A DNA stretch of 64,000 nucleotides, taken from positions 193,845 to 257,844 of the forward strand of contig NZ_CP054475.1 of NCBI RefSeq assembly GCF_025345565.1, written 5' to 3'. Source of the stretch: Thalassolituus hydrocarboniclasticus. Lineage in GTDB: Bacteria > Pseudomonadota > Gammaproteobacteria > Pseudomonadales > Oceanobacteraceae. The notes under the pieces are model-generated. The model made no database searches. It was not told the DNA's origin and worked only from the letters and a program-made list of their open reading frames with translations. Shown piece after piece: positions 17,580-26,937 of this stretch. Position 1 is the stretch's first letter; each line of letters opens with the position of its first letter. The position numbers and the translations under genes are program-made.

Positions 17580-18845
17580 TCAGGAGGCTTTGGAAATCTG
17601 CTCCGCCATCACATCGCCGATGCACTCGGCAAGAATGCCAAGACCGGCTTTCAGGGTGTCTTCTTCGATGGTCAGTGGTGTCAGGATTTTTACCACCTGA
17701 CCGTCGGAACCGCTGGTTTCAATAACCAGACCGCGTTTGAACGCCAGTTCGGTAATGCGGCTGGCAACCTGGCCATTCACACACTCCAGACCCTGCATAA
17801 TGCCGCGGCCTTTGTGCTTCATCTGGCCACCATGCTCGGCCTGAATTTCTTTCAGGCGGCTGCGGATCAGCTGCGCTTTTTTCTTCACGCTCTGGCTGAA
17901 GCTATCATCTGCCCAGTAGGTTTCCAGCGCCATGCGCGCGGTAATAAAGGCATGGTTATTACCGCGGAAGGTACCGTTGTGCTCGCCCGGCTTCCAGGTA
18001 TCGAGTTTTTCTTTCAGTAACACAATGGCCATTGGCAGGCCATAACCGCTGAGGGATTTGGACAGGGTGATAACGTCCGGCTCGATACCGAATTCTTCAA
18101 AGCTGAAGAAGGTACCGCTGCGGCCACAACCTGCCTGAATATCGTCGACAATCAGCAGCATGTTGTAACGCTTACACAGTGCCTGCAGGCCCAGCATCCA
18201 GGCGGCAGAAGCGCTGTTCAGACCACCTTCGCCCTGAATACATTCAACGATCACGGCGGCCGGGTGTCCCAGACCTGAAGAGCCGTCCTGCAGCGCTTTT
18301 TCAAAATAGTGCAGCGTATTGAAATCGCCGAGATAGCCGTCGTACGGCATAAACTGCACACCCGGCAGCGGCATGCCGATGGCGTTTTTGTAGTAGTTGT
18401 TGGCAGTCACAGCGGCGGCGCCCTGAGTCACGCCGTGGAAACCATTGGTGAACGACACAATGGTCTGACGGCCGGTATTTTTGCGCGCAATCTTCAGTGC
18501 CGCTTCCACCGCATTGGTACCGGTCGGGCCGGTAAACTGCACTTTGTACTTCATTTTACGCGGCTTGAGGATGCGCTCGTTGAAGCTCTGCAGGAACGCT
18601 GTTTTCGCCTCGGTATGCATGTCCAGACCATGGGTGATGCTGTCCGACTCGATGTATTCCAGCAGTGCTTTCTTAAATACAGGGTTGTTGTGCCCGTAGT
18701 TCAGCGTGCCGGCGCCACCGAGGAAGTCGATGTATTCATTGCCTTCGTTGTCAGTGAGGATGGCGTTCTGTGCCTTGGTGAAAGTCACCGGAAAAGAGCG
18801 GCAGTAGCCACGCACGTTGGATTCGAGTTCGTGATAGATATCCAT
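17580..18845 (-). CDS. ectB: Diaminobutyrate--2-oxoglutarate aminotransferase
   Basis: A class III PLP aminotransferase of 421 residues that makes L-2,4-diaminobutyrate from aspartate-semialdehyde with glutamate as amino donor. Family marks are ESNVRGYCRSFPVTF at the start, FTGPTGTNAVEAALK, and DVITLSKSLSGYGLPMA, where the first Lys binds PLP. Length and sequence are typical for EctB. It lies eight bases after ectA. Confidence 0.97.
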   Translation of the reverse strand: MDIYHELESNVRGYCRSFPVTFTKAQNAILTDNEGNEYIDFLGGAGTLNYGHNNPVFKKALLEYIESDSITHGLDMHTEAKTAFLQSFNERILKPRKMKYKVQFTGPTGTNAVEAALKIARKNTGRQTIVSFTNGFHGVTQGAAAVTANNYYKNAIGMPLPGVQFMPYDGYLGDFNTLHYFEKALQDGSSGLGHPAAVIVECIQGEGGLNSASAAWMLGLQALCKRYNMLLIVDDIQAGCGRSGTFFSFEEFGIEPDVITLSKSLSGYGLPMAIVLLKEKLDTWKPGEHNGTFRGNNHAFITARMALETYWADDSFSQSVKKKAQLIRSRLKEIQAEHGGQMKHKGRGIMQGLECVNGQVASRITELAFKRGLVIETSGSDGQVVKILTPLTIEEDTLKAGLGILAECIGDVMAEQISKAS

Positions 18846-18853
18846 GGTGTTTT

Positions 18854-19396
18854 TTACTCCTGTGCAAAAAGCATGAAGGGACCAATATGAACCAGCGTTT
18901 CGCTGTCGTGAGCACCGCCAAAGTGTTGTTCGCGGTCAAACAGTTCGCTGGTCTGGAGAGGGGCGCCAAGGCTGTGAGCCAGACGACGGAAGGTATTCCA
19001 CGAGGCATCATTGCCCGGTGTGATACTGGTGTGCAGGTGATGCACAACGTGTTGATGGCGCTTAAGCAGCGCGTGCAGCATGCGACTGGCAAGACCCTGA
19101 CCGCGGGCTTTGCTGTCGACCGCAACCTGCCAGACGAACAGCGTGTCGGGCTGGTGCGGCAGGCGATAGCCGGAGATAAAACCGACCATGTCGCCGTTCT
19201 GTTCTGCCACGATGGCCGTGTCGGCAAAGTGCGAACACTGCAGCAGGTTGCAGTACATTGAATTGACATCTAAAGGCTTGCAGCGCTCAACCAGGGAGAA
19301 AACGGCATGGCCGTCGGTTGCTGCAGGCTTCCGGAAGGTAATATTGTTTTGATCTGTAATGTTTTTTTCTGACGTTTCTGTCGAAAAAGTATCCAT
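18854..19396 (-). CDS. ectA: L-2,4-diaminobutyrate N-acetyltransferase
   Basis: A GNAT-family enzyme of 180 residues that acetylates diaminobutyrate with acetyl-CoA, giving the direct precursor of ectoine. It shows ITFRKPAATDGHAVFSLV, the acetyl-CoA motif DSKARGQGLASRML, and the EctA-typical TSITPGNDASWNTFRRLA. It is the first gene of ectABC-ask. The upstream region holds the putative EctR operator; the ribosome binding site is weak. Confidence 0.97.
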   Translation of the reverse strand: MDTFSTETSEKNITDQNNITFRKPAATDGHAVFSLVERCKPLDVNSMYCNLLQCSHFADTAIVAEQNGDMVGFISGYRLPHQPDTLFVWQVAVDSKARGQGLASRMLHALLKRHQHVVHHLHTSITPGNDASWNTFRRLAHSLGAPLQTSELFDREQHFGGAHDSETLVHIGPFMLFAQE

Positions 19397-19489
19397 TTCT
19401 TGCTTTCAGTTGCCACGTACCGATCAATCAGCCTGAATTTTATTCAGTTTGGCTAAGAATTAATCATTACGGCAACTGCCATTTACTTA

Positions 19490-19512
19490 GAACCCTAAAC
19501 AATTTAGCATCG
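19490..19512. promoter_or_regulatory. Putative EctR operator in the ectA / cheW-like intergenic region
   Basis: The segment contains the inverted repeat CTAA-N5-TTAG (19495-19507) inside a longer block GAACCCTAA-N5-TTAG-N-ATCG that recurs at the beginning of ectR. MarR-type proteins such as EctR bind short inverted repeats of this size. On the minus strand the site overlaps a weak -10 (TAAATT) that lies 17 bases from TTGTAA, so binding there would block ectA. Promoter boxes are only moderate matches. Confidence 0.5.
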
Positions 19513-19553
19513 TGGTAATTTATTTACAACTCTAAATAAAATGAGGTGAGCTG

Positions 19554-19976
19554 ATGAACGCTCAGAAATGGCTCACATTCCGCCTGGATGAAACCTGTTA
19601 CTGCCTGCCGGTGCGCCAGGTGCGTGAAGTCGCACACTTTCAGCCGCCGGAGCCTGTTCCCGGTGCCCCGGCGGTGGTGTCGGGCATCATTAATCAGCGC
19701 GGCGATGTGGTCACAGTACTGGATGGCCGGGCGCTGCTGGGGCTGGCTGCTCAGGAAGCCACGGATGACAGCCGTATCATGACGCTGGAACTGGAGCATG
19801 AAGTGGTCGGCATGGTGATTGATCAGGTGCAGGAAATCATAGAACTCAATGAATCGGATATTGAGCCGCCAGCGCAGGCGCAGGCACTGATTCTGGGGAC
19901 TTATCAGCAGGGTGATGAGTTGCTTGTTGCTCTTAATGCCGATCAGCTGGGAAAACTGCCGGAGGCCGATGGATAA
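19554..19976 (+). CDS. CheW-like scaffold protein upstream of ectR
   Basis: A 140-residue single CheW domain: WLTFRLDETCYCLPVRQVREV, then GIINQRGDVVTVLDGRALLGL and VVGMVIDQVQEIIEL, the standard conserved blocks. CheW proteins link chemoreceptors to CheA kinases. This copy is away from any other chemotaxis gene; the Pil-Chp cluster of the window is 20 kb on. Its ATG follows GAGGTGAG by a few bases. Its stop overlaps the proposed ectR start (TAATG), so it is likely co-expressed with the ectoine regulator. Confidence 0.9.
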   Translation: MNAQKWLTFRLDETCYCLPVRQVREVAHFQPPEPVPGAPAVVSGIINQRGDVVTVLDGRALLGLAAQEATDDSRIMTLELEHEVVGMVIDQVQEIIELNESDIEPPAQAQALILGTYQQGDELLVALNADQLGKLPEADG

Positions 19977-20524
19977 TGAATGTTTTGAACCCTAACGATG
20001 TTAGAATCGGCTCTTATCAGAATGATCCGGACAACGACATGAACCGTTACGATGAGGTGCTGGTTGCCCTGCGCCGTATTATCCGCGCCACCGATCTGCA
20101 CTCTCGCCAGCTGAGCAAGATTGCTGGTCTGACCGCGCCGCAGTTATTGATTCTGCAGTTGCTGCGTCAGCACACCGAATTAACGGTGGGTGAGGTTGCC
20201 CAGCGTGTGAGCCTGTCGCAGGCGACGGTAACCACCATTATCGACCGTTTGGAAAAACGCGGTTTTGTTAAGCGCGAGCGCGGCAGCGCCGACAAGCGCA
20301 AGGTTTATGTGTATCTGACGCCGGAGGCGGATGCGGTGTTGCTGAATGCCCCGAAACCACTGCAGGAAAGCTTTGTGCAGCAGTATCAGGATCTGCACGA
20401 CTGGGAACAGACGATGATTCTCAGCTCGCTCGAGCGGGTGGCCTATATGATGGACGCCCAGCATATCGACGCTTCGCCGGTACTGGATGTGGGCGCCCTT
20501 GACCGCGTAGACCGCGACGCCTGA
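19976..20524 (+). CDS. ectR: MarR-family ectoine operon regulator, EctR-like
   Basis: A winged-helix MarR-type regulator of up to 182 residues, divergent from ectABC-ask, with LTVGEVAQRVSLSQATVTTIIDRL as recognition region and KRERGSADKRKVYVYLT as wing. EctR proteins repress ect genes at low salinity in the bacteria studied. Two starts are possible. The one used here follows GGAGG by ten bases and overlaps the preceding stop. A second ATG at 20039 (MNRYDEVLVALRRI) matches where homology should begin, and an operator-like repeat lies just before it, so a shorter protein from its own promoter is a real alternative. The first 21 residues look unconserved. Confidence 0.9.
   Translation: MNVLNPNDVRIGSYQNDPDNDMNRYDEVLVALRRIIRATDLHSRQLSKIAGLTAPQLLILQLLRQHTELTVGEVAQRVSLSQATVTTIIDRLEKRGFVKRERGSADKRKVYVYLTPEADAVLLNAPKPLQESFVQQYQDLHDWEQTMILSSLERVAYMMDAQHIDASPVLDVGALDRVDRDA
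19987..20009. promoter_or_regulatory. Second copy of the putative EctR operator
   Basis: The block GAACCCTAA-N5-TTAG-N-ATCG repeats the one before the cheW-like gene in the same orientation; 17 fixed positions agree. The palindromic core is 19992-20004. It overlaps TAGAAT (20002-20007), a 5/6 match to a -10 box, 30 bases before the alternative ectR start. No good -35 is seen, as is common for activated or weak promoters. Confidence 0.45.
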
Positions 20525-20652
20525 TCCGCCGTCTTTCTTAACGCCATAACTCTTAAACGCCGTCAGTGCCAGTCGTGTCATTTATGGCCCGTGCGCACAA
20601 GGCCTGTTCCTGACCTGCACCAATGGCGGACGGCGTTAAGCCATCTTTCGGG

Positions 20653-20658
20653 TATAAT
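20653..20658 (+). promoter_or_regulatory. Possible -10 box for the thiolase gene
   Basis: A perfect TATAAT lies about 150 bases before the thiolase start. No convincing -35 is found 16-18 bases upstream. The leader would contain a CAGCCG/CGGCTG inverted repeat near 20717-20744. The rest of the 285-base gap between ectR and the thiolase gene shows nothing else. Confidence 0.35.
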
Positions 20659-20809
20659 GGCGCGCCTGCACCTGCCCGGCGTCCGGTTTTACTGCACCCG
20701 ACAAAGAGGACAAGCGCCAGCCGTTGGACTGAATTAGCGGCTGAGGTTCATGAATTCGTCATCCTCGCTGTGCTACTCAATGCAGGCCCTCATATTCTGG
20801 AGAATTTCT

Positions 20810-21991
20810 ATGACTGACGTAGTAATCGTTGCCGCTACCCGTACCGCTATCGGCTCATTTGCCGGCTCACTGGCCAGTGTTCAGGCGGTGGATCTGGGTG
20901 CGACGGTAATCCGTTCATTGCTGGAAAAAACCGGCATCAATCCGGCCGAAGTCGATGAAGTGCTGATGGGCCAGGTATTAACCGCCGCAGCGGGCCAGAA
21001 CCCGGCACGTCAGGCGGCGATCAAAGGTGGTCTGGCCGATACCACGCCGGCAATGACCATTAACAAAGTGTGTGGCTCCGGTCTGAAGGCACTGCATCTG
21101 GCGGCTCAGGCGATTAAAGCCGGTGATGCAGATCTGATTATTGCCGGTGGTCAGGAATCTATGTCCAATGCGCCCCACGCTCTGCCAAATTCACGTAACG
21201 GTCAGCGTATGGGGCCGTGGAACATGGTCGACACCATGATTGTGGATGGCCTGTGGGATGCGTTTAACGATTACCACATGGGTATCACCGCCGAAAATAT
21301 CGCTGATGAGTATCAGATTTCCCGTGAAGAGCAGGACGCATTTGCCGCCGCTTCACAGGAAAAAGCACTGGCCGCAATTGCTGCTGGTAAATTCAAAGAT
21401 GAAATCACTCCGGTGGTCATTCCACAGCGTAAAGGCGACCCTAAGGTATTCGATACCGACGAAAACCCACGTGCTGGCACCACGGCTGCCAAGCTGGCTG
21501 AAATGCGTCCGGCCTTTAAGAAAGACGGCAGCGTTACTGCGGGTAATGCCTCTTCGCTGAATGATGGTGCCGCCGCTGTGATGCTGGCCAGCCGTGAGAA
21601 GGCCGAAGCGCTGGGCCTGCCGATTCTGGCCACCATCAAAGCCTATGCCAATGCCGGTGTTGATCCGAAAATCATGGGTACCGGCCCGATTCCGGCAACT
21701 AAAAAGTGTCTGGAAAAAGCCGGCTGGACTCTGGCCGATCTGGATCTGGTCGAAGCAAACGAAGCATTTGCCGTGCAGGCGCTGTCGGTTAATAAAGGTC
21801 TGGGCTGGGATGCAGACAAAATCAACGTTAATGGCGGTGCTATCGCTCTGGGTCACCCGATTGGTGCATCAGGTTGCCGTATTTTTGTATCGCTGCTGCA
21901 TGAAATGATGCGTCGTGATGCGAAAAAAGGTCTGGCAACCCTGTGTATCGGTGGCGGTATGGGTGTGGCTCTGGCGGTAGAGCGTGCTTAA
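20810..21991 (+). CDS. phaA: Acetyl-CoA C-acetyltransferase (thiolase)
   Basis: Condenses two acetyl-CoA to acetoacetyl-CoA, or the reverse, in the cytoplasm. The 393-residue protein has the three catalytic residues at the usual places: C88 in NKVCGSG, H349 in [10 protein letters not shown] and C379 in CIGGGMG, matching the biosynthetic thiolase of Zoogloea almost position for position. The ATG follows TGGAGA by several bases; a longer frame adds 20 unrelated residues. A PHB depolymerase in the window makes a PHB role plausible, but atoB-type use in short-chain degradation fits as well. Single gene with its own terminator. Confidence 0.93.
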   Translation: MTDVVIVAATRTAIGSFAGSLASVQAVDLGATVIRSLLEKTGINPAEVDEVLMGQVLTAAAGQNPARQAAIKGGLADTTPAMTINKVCGSGLKALHLAAQAIKAGDADLIIAGGQESMSNAPHALPNSRNGQRMGPWNMVDTMIVDGLWDAFNDYHMGITAENIADEYQISREEQDAFAAASQEKALAAIAAGKFKDEITPVVIPQRKGDPKVFDTDENPRAGTTAAKLAEMRPAFKKDGSVTAGNASSLNDGAAAVMLASREKAEALGLPILATIKAYANAGVDPKIMGTGPIPATKKCLEKAGWTLADLDLVEANEAFAVQALSVNKGLGWDADKINVNGGAIALGHPIGASGCRIFVSLLHEMMRRDAKKGLATLCIGGGMGVALAVERA

Positions 21992-22011
21992 GCTTCCGGC
22001 AATCACCGCAT

Positions 22012-22042
22012 AAAAAAGGGCAGCTTTAGCTGCCCTTTTTTA
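22012..22042. terminator. Bidirectional intrinsic terminator
   Basis: GGGCAGC/GCTGCCC stem with a 4-base loop, flanked by six A and six T. It ends the thiolase gene and the converging DKNYY-protein gene. Confidence 0.9.
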
Positions 22043-22051
22043 TTCAGCGCA

Positions 22052-23134
22052 TTATTGCGCAGCTTTTTCGGCGAGTTGTTTTACAACCTTGCCGTTCATA
22101 TATAACGCATAGCGGTCACGGGCTTCGGACTCGGTTTCGTCATCCCAGTCGGTGACCACAAAGCTGTCGTAATCGACATCGTGCAGTATCTGCGTCGGGT
22201 CATAGCTCTTGTAGTGGTAGATATGATTGGCGTCTTTCAGATAGCCGCGGTTCAGTACTTCTATCGTTGCCGGATCAGCCCCGGCAATCGGTGCTGAACG
22301 GTCGCCAATCAGGTCGTACACGACTGAGCGGTCGCGGGCATGACGATCGGTATCGGGTAACAGCGCAAAGCTCGGCGCATCGGCCATCGGCAGGATGGTT
22401 GTTTCCTGATAATAAATGCGCTGACTGTCTTTGGCCAGAAACGGCGTAACAATACTGATTTCATCCGGATTCACTTCGCCAATGCGCCTGGCATCATAAT
22501 ACAGCGTGGTGCCGGACAGGGCATAGGCGGACGGGCTGCCCCAGGCATCCGGCACCCGTTTGAACTGTGCCGGGTCAGCACCGGGAATGGCCTTGCCACC
22601 GAGGTAAATCTTTTGGTTATCGACCCAGTATTCCTCGTCACTGTCCAGCGGCCGGAACGAGGCCACGTCGGCATCTGCCAGCAGCTCTCCGCGGAAATAC
22701 ACCTGTTTATTGTCGCGCGCATAACCTTGGGAATAATAATTGTTACCCAGCACCTCAAAGGTTTCGCTGTCGGCCCCGGCAACCGGGCGGGCGTTGTAAT
22801 ACACCTGATTATTGACGTTGGAATAACCACTGCTGGCGATGCCGTTTAAAGCGTTTTTCAGCAGCGAGCCGTAGCCGAATACACTCATTGCCAGCACGAT
22901 AATAACGGTGGCGCCCAGGGTCAGGGTACGGCCGGAAATACCGAACAGCTCGGCACCGAATATCCAGTACAGCGCGCATAACGGAATGGGATAACACAGG
23001 AAAATCATCATCCCGATGATATGTTCGCGGTTATTTTCTGAACCCGGTGCATCAAATGCCATCGGCGACATCATCATGACCATTGGCCAGAACAGCAGCA
23101 TCATGGTGGTTATGATCTGAAAGATTAAAAGCAT
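22052..23134 (-). CDS. DKNYY-repeat membrane protein
   Basis: A 360-residue protein. The first ~100 residues form three hydrophobic segments (LLIFQIITTMMLLFWPMVMM, IIGMMIFLCYPIPLCALYWI, LTLGATVIIVLAMSVFGYG). The rest is a series of DKNYY-type repeats, seen as DNKQVYFRGELLADADVASF, VDNQKIYLGGKAIPGADPAQF and KDSQRIYYQETTILPMADAPSF, each with a KxxYY-like core followed by ADxxSF. Such repeats occur in secreted and surface proteins of unknown function. The ATG was chosen for GGAAAGGA six bases upstream. No functional link to the neighbours is evident. Confidence 0.85.
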   Translation of the reverse strand: MLLIFQIITTMMLLFWPMVMMMSPMAFDAPGSENNREHIIGMMIFLCYPIPLCALYWIFGAELFGISGRTLTLGATVIIVLAMSVFGYGSLLKNALNGIASSGYSNVNNQVYYNARPVAGADSETFEVLGNNYYSQGYARDNKQVYFRGELLADADVASFRPLDSDEEYWVDNQKIYLGGKAIPGADPAQFKRVPDAWGSPSAYALSGTTLYYDARRIGEVNPDEISIVTPFLAKDSQRIYYQETTILPMADAPSFALLPDTDRHARDRSVVYDLIGDRSAPIAGADPATIEVLNRGYLKDANHIYHYKSYDPTQILHDVDYDSFVVTDWDDETESEARDRYALYMNGKVVKQLAEKAAQ

Positions 23135-23386
23135 CGGAATATCCTTTCCGTAAGAGTGGTCATGTTGTCTGCCGGGCGCATGCCGGAGCAAAAAAGCATC
23201 ATACAAAAAATGATCAGCCGCGGCTGCCCGTTTTGTTGCAAAATGATGAATGCATCATGGTGGGTGGCTTAGCCGTTGTGAAAAATACCTGGCATCTCAT
23301 TCTATGGGAGGAGACACGCTAACAAAGCGGCCGTTGCCTCTGGCTAACGGGCGCTAAGGCTTTTAAGCTGGAACAAACAACTTGCC

Positions 23387-25072
23387 ATGGAACGCATTAT
23401 GACACTCACTGCTTCTTCTTTCGCCCTTGCCCAAAGCGGTCAGATGATGACTCAGCCACTGATTATTTCCGACCTGCTGGAATACGCTGCTGCGCATCAT
23501 GGTGCGCGTGAAATTATCAGTCGCCGGCTGGAAGGTGATATCCACCGCTATACCTACCGCGATGCGTTAAAACGCAGCAAGCAACTGGCCAATGCATTGC
23601 TGGCTCTAGGCGTTCAGCCCGGTGACCGGGTGGCGACACTGGCCTGGAACGGCTATCGCCATTTTGAATGTTATTACGCGATCTCCGGTATCGGTGCCAT
23701 CTGTCATACCGTTAATCCACGGCTTTATACTGAGCAGGTGGAATACATCATTAATCATGCCGAAGACTGTTATGTCTTTCTGGATGCCTGCTTCGCAAAA
23801 TTACTGGAACCGGTGGCGGATAAATTAACCTCGGTCAAAGGCTTTATCTTTATGATCGACGCCGACCAGATGCCGCAAACCAGCCTGCCAAATGCCATTA
23901 ATTATGAAGATTTAATGACAGCACAGAGTGATGAGTTGGTGTGGCCGCGTTTTCCGCAGGATACCGCCTCCGGCCTGTGTTACACCTCGGGCACTACCGG
24001 CAACCCTAAAGGTGTGTTGTATTCCCATGCCTCCACGGTGCTGCATGCCTATGCCAGCCGTAATCCGGATGCACTGAATGTTTCTGCCGATTCGGTAGTG
24101 ATGCCGGTGGTGCCTATGTACCACGTCTGCGCTTGGGGTATGCCTTATATCGCGCCGATGAGCGGTGCAACGCTGGTATTGCCTGGTGACGGTATGGATG
24201 GCCAGAGTCTGCATGAATTAATCGAGCTGGCCGAAGTGGATTTAATGCTGGGTGTACCAACGGTTTGGCTGGGTCTGATCGATTATTTAAAACGTAACAA
24301 TAAACGCATGGACTCGGTTAAAACCGTCGGCGTTGGTGGCTCAGCCTCACCAAAATCGTTGGTGGAAACACTGGATAAAGAATACGGCGTGTATTTATTA
24401 CCAATCTGGGGCATGACCGAAACCTCACCACTGGCGACGCTCGGTGCACCAACCAAAGCGATGCAGAAAATGAGCGACGATGAACGCTATCGCCTGCAGA
24501 CCACCGCCGGCCGGCCAATGTTTGGTATCGAGCTGGAAATTTTTGGAGAAGATGATCAGCCGCTGCCACACGATGGAACATCGCGTGGTTATTTACGTGT
24601 ACGCGGCCCCTGGGTGTTAACGGCGTATTATAAAGATGAAAAACCCGATTCATTTTTTATCGATGCCAATGGTCAACAATGGTTCGATACCGGTGATATC
24701 GCCGTGATTGATGAAAACAGTTATCTGCAGATTGTTGACCGCGCTAAAGATGTTGTGAAGTCCGGCGGCGAGTGGATTTCCAGTATCGATCTGGAAAACG
24801 CGGCAGTAGGGCACCCGGACGTAAAAGAAGCCTGTGTCATTGGTGTGCGTCATCAGAAGTGGGATGAGCGGCCGTTGCTGTTTATTGTAAAAAGTGAAGA
24901 AAGCGATATCGATAAACAGGATATCTATCACTATCTGGAAAGCCGTGTTGCCAAGTGGTGGCTGCCGGATGACATCCTGTTTGTTGAGGAGCTGCCGCAT
25001 ACGGCTACGGGCAAGCTGCAGAAGCGTACGCTGCGTGATGAGTATATTGATTATCTGGTGGAGAAGGCCTGA
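23387..25072 (+). CDS. Medium/long-chain fatty acid CoA ligase, AlkK-like
   Basis: An AMP-forming acyl-CoA synthetase of 561 residues. The N-terminal part [20 protein letters not shown] and [20 protein letters not shown], the P-loop [48 protein letters not shown] and the C-terminal lysine in HTATGKLQK (K543) resemble AlkK of the alkane pathway of Pseudomonas. It would activate fatty acids for beta-oxidation. An in-frame ATG four codons downstream (MTLTASS), with GGAA before it, is an equally good start. It has its own terminator and faces away from the DKNYY gene. Confidence 0.93.
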   Translation: MERIMTLTASSFALAQSGQMMTQPLIISDLLEYAAAHHGAREIISRRLEGDIHRYTYRDALKRSKQLANALLALGVQPGDRVATLAWNGYRHFECYYAISGIGAICHTVNPRLYTEQVEYIINHAEDCYVFLDACFAKLLEPVADKLTSVKGFIFMIDADQMPQTSLPNAINYEDLMTAQSDELVWPRFPQDTASGLCYTSGTTGNPKGVLYSHASTVLHAYASRNPDALNVSADSVVMPVVPMYHVCAWGMPYIAPMSGATLVLPGDGMDGQSLHELIELAEVDLMLGVPTVWLGLIDYLKRNNKRMDSVKTVGVGGSASPKSLVETLDKEYGVYLLPIWGMTETSPLATLGAPTKAMQKMSDDERYRLQTTAGRPMFGIELEIFGEDDQPLPHDGTSRGYLRVRGPWVLTAYYKDEKPDSFFIDANGQQWFDTGDIAVIDENSYLQIVDRAKDVVKSGGEWISSIDLENAAVGHPDVKEACVIGVRHQKWDERPLLFIVKSEESDIDKQDIYHYLESRVAKWWLPDDILFVEELPHTATGKLQKRTLRDEYIDYLVEKA

Positions 25073-25094
25073 GGATATTCCTCATTCTGAATAA

Positions 25095-25125
25095 ATAAAA
25101 AGCCCGGCAGTTGCCGGGCTTTTTA
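25095..25125. terminator. Bidirectional intrinsic terminator
   Basis: AGCCCGGCA/TGCCGGGCT stem with A-run before and T-run after. It serves the fatty acid ligase gene and the converging tatC end. Confidence 0.88.
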
Positions 25126-25146
25126 TGCTCGATAAAGTCAGGATAA

Positions 25147-25896
25147 TCAGCTTTCCTGAATCTCTTCTTCGCCATCTTCCTGCGGCTTTTTAATCAACCT
25201 TGAGGCCAGCACACCGGCTTCAAACAGCAGCCACATAGGTACGGCCAGAATGGTCTGGGAGATAACGTCCGGTGGCGTAACCAGCATACCGACAACAAAA
25301 CAGCCAACGAAGATATAAGGACGTTTTTCAGTCAGGGCAGCCACGGTGGTTATACCGCTGAGTACCATCAGGAAGGTCGCGATCGGAATTTCAAAGGCGA
25401 TGCCAAAAGCAAAAAAGATTTTAAGAATAAAATCGAGAATATTGCTGATGTCCGGCATAAAGGAAATGCCTTCCGGCCCGGCGGCGGTAAAGAAGCCGAA
25501 TGCCAGCGGCAGCACTACAAAGTAGGCAAAGGCGATGCCGGTATAAAACAGGACAACGCTGGATACCAGTAACGGAATACCGAATTTCTTTTCGTGCTGA
25601 TACAGACCCGGAGAAATAAAACTCCATACCTGATGCAGCAGAAAAGGCACGGCCAGCAGCACCGCCAGAACCAATGTCAGTTTAAACGGCACCAGAAAAG
25701 GCGAGGCTACACCGGTGGCGATCATATTGCCGCTGTCGGGCAGCAATACTGACAGTGGCTTTACCAGAATCAGGTACAGGTCGTTGGCAAAGTAAAACAT
25801 GCCAAGAAACAGCACCAATACCACCAGTACCGATTTCAGCAAACGGTTTCGCAGTTCGATCAGGTGGGCAATCAGGGGTTGTTCATGATCGGTCAT
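25147..25896 (-). CDS. tatC: Sec-independent translocase subunit TatC
   Basis: The receptor core of the Tat system, which exports folded proteins carrying twin-arginine signals. The 249-residue protein has six hydrophobic segments and the usual start PLIAHLIELRNRLLKSV, with the TatC-typical FISPGLYQHEKKF loop and FGIAFEIPIATFLM helix. The C-terminal tail is acidic. It overlaps tatB by ATGA and is the last gene of the his-hinT-tat unit. Confidence 0.97.
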   Translation of the reverse strand: MTDHEQPLIAHLIELRNRLLKSVLVVLVLFLGMFYFANDLYLILVKPLSVLLPDSGNMIATGVASPFLVPFKLTLVLAVLLAVPFLLHQVWSFISPGLYQHEKKFGIPLLVSSVVLFYTGIAFAYFVVLPLAFGFFTAAGPEGISFMPDISNILDFILKIFFAFGIAFEIPIATFLMVLSGITTVAALTEKRPYIFVGCFVVGMLVTPPDVISQTILAVPMWLLFEAGVLASRLIKKPQEDGEEEIQES

Positions 25897-26276
25897 GATG
25901 ACGCATCGGTATTATCAGGTTTTGGATTGGCAGCAGGCTGCTGCGGACCTTGCTGCTGCGGAGCCTGTGCCAAAGAGGCTTTGTTTTCCGCGGCTTTATT
26001 TTCTGCTGTTTGCTCTGCGTCCGGCTTGGGCTGAATGCTGTTAGCCGATGGCGAATCGTCATCGAGAAACGTGGCATAAGGGTCTTTCAGCTTTTCGCGT
26101 AATTCTTCGGTGCGGACCTGGCGCTCAAGATCATCCTGGATATTGCTCATGGTGCGGCGCATACGGCCAAGAAACAGACCTACTGTGCGGGCTGCTTTTG
26201 GCAGTCGTTCCGGGCCGAGCACCAGCAGGCCCAGAATGGCTACTACCATTAATTCCAGAAAACCGATATCGAACAT
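25893..26276 (-). CDS. tatB: Sec-independent translocase subunit TatB
   Basis: A 127-residue protein with one N-terminal membrane helix ([20 protein letters not shown]), the conserved GPERLPKAARTVG hinge, an amphipathic helix, and a Gln/Pro/Ala-rich C-terminal tail. With TatC it recognises the twin-arginine signal. Its start overlaps the tatA stop by one base (TGATG). Confidence 0.96.
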   Translation of the reverse strand: MFDIGFLELMVVAILGLLVLGPERLPKAARTVGLFLGRMRRTMSNIQDDLERQVRTEELREKLKDPYATFLDDDSPSANSIQPKPDAEQTAENKAAENKASLAQAPQQQGPQQPAANPKPDNTDASS

Positions 26277-26536
26277 CAGATTTTATCTTGGTCTTTGTTG
26301 GTGCTTTTGAATTCGGCGTCTTTGGCTGCGCCTTCTTTATGCTCCAGTGTTTTTGCCGGCTCTTTGCTGTCGTCTTCATCGGCTTTTGCACTGCTGTCGT
26401 CATTCACAGCTTTTTTAAAGCTCTTGATTGCTCCGCCCAGGTCGCCACCCAGGTTACGCAGTTTTTTGGTACCGAAAATCATAATGACGATGGCCAGAAC
26501 GATTAATAATTGCCAGATACTGATTCCGCCGAGCAT
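26276..26536 (-). CDS. tatA: Sec-independent translocase subunit TatA
   Basis: The pore-forming subunit of the Tat system. The 86-residue protein has a short membrane helix ([19 protein letters not shown]), the [14 protein letters not shown] motif and a charged C-terminal tail rich in Asp, Glu and Lys. It is followed without a gap by tatB. Confidence 0.96.
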   Translation of the reverse strand: MLGGISIWQLLIVLAIVIMIFGTKKLRNLGGDLGGAIKSFKKAVNDDSSAKADEDDSKEPAKTLEHKEGAAKDAEFKSTNKDQDKI

Positions 26537-26571
26537 AGGAAAATCCTCTTATTCTTAATTTAAAAATTACA

Positions 26572-26904
26572 TCAGAAACCGGGCAGCTGATCGCCGCCCA
26601 GTATATGAAAGTGCATATGGAAAACTTCCTGCCCACCTTCTTTACCGGTATTGGTAATGGTGCGGAAGCCAGTCAGGTTTTGTGTGCGGGCAATGGCCGG
26701 CAGGCTGAGCATTAAATGGCTCATCAGGCTGGCATCAGCGTCGCTCAGATCATTCAGGTTAACGATATGGCGCTTGGGAATGACCAGCAGGTGGGTGTCC
26801 GCTTTAGGCGCAATATCGTGAAACGCCAGCAGGTACTCATCTTCATAAACGACATTGGCCGGAATCTTTCCGGCGACAATCTGGCAAAACAGACAGTCCG
26901 GCAT
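26572..26904 (-). CDS. hinT: HIT-family nucleotide hydrolase HinT
   Basis: A purine nucleoside phosphoramidase of the histidine-triad family, 110 residues from the ATG chosen. The N-terminal DCLFCQIVAGKIPA and the C-terminal triad HMHFHILGG are typical. A TTG two codons upstream is less likely. It stands between hisE and tatA, where many pseudomonads have hisE directly next to tatA. Confidence 0.93.
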   Translation of the reverse strand: MPDCLFCQIVAGKIPANVVYEDEYLLAFHDIAPKADTHLLVIPKRHIVNLNDLSDADASLMSHLMLSLPAIARTQNLTGFRTITNTGKEGGQEVFHMHFHILGGDQLPGF

Positions 26905-26937
26905 ACTCAATCTCTCAGTTCTCTGGTCTGTACCGGT

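Noticed and set aside
18309-18890. 193-codon frame antisense to ectB
   Set aside because: It shadows a certain gene and has no family features.
23243-23258. Palindrome ATGATG-AATG-CATCAT before the AlkK-like gene, considered as a fatty-acid regulator site
   Set aside because: It does not match the FadR or PsrA patterns I know and is short enough to be chance.
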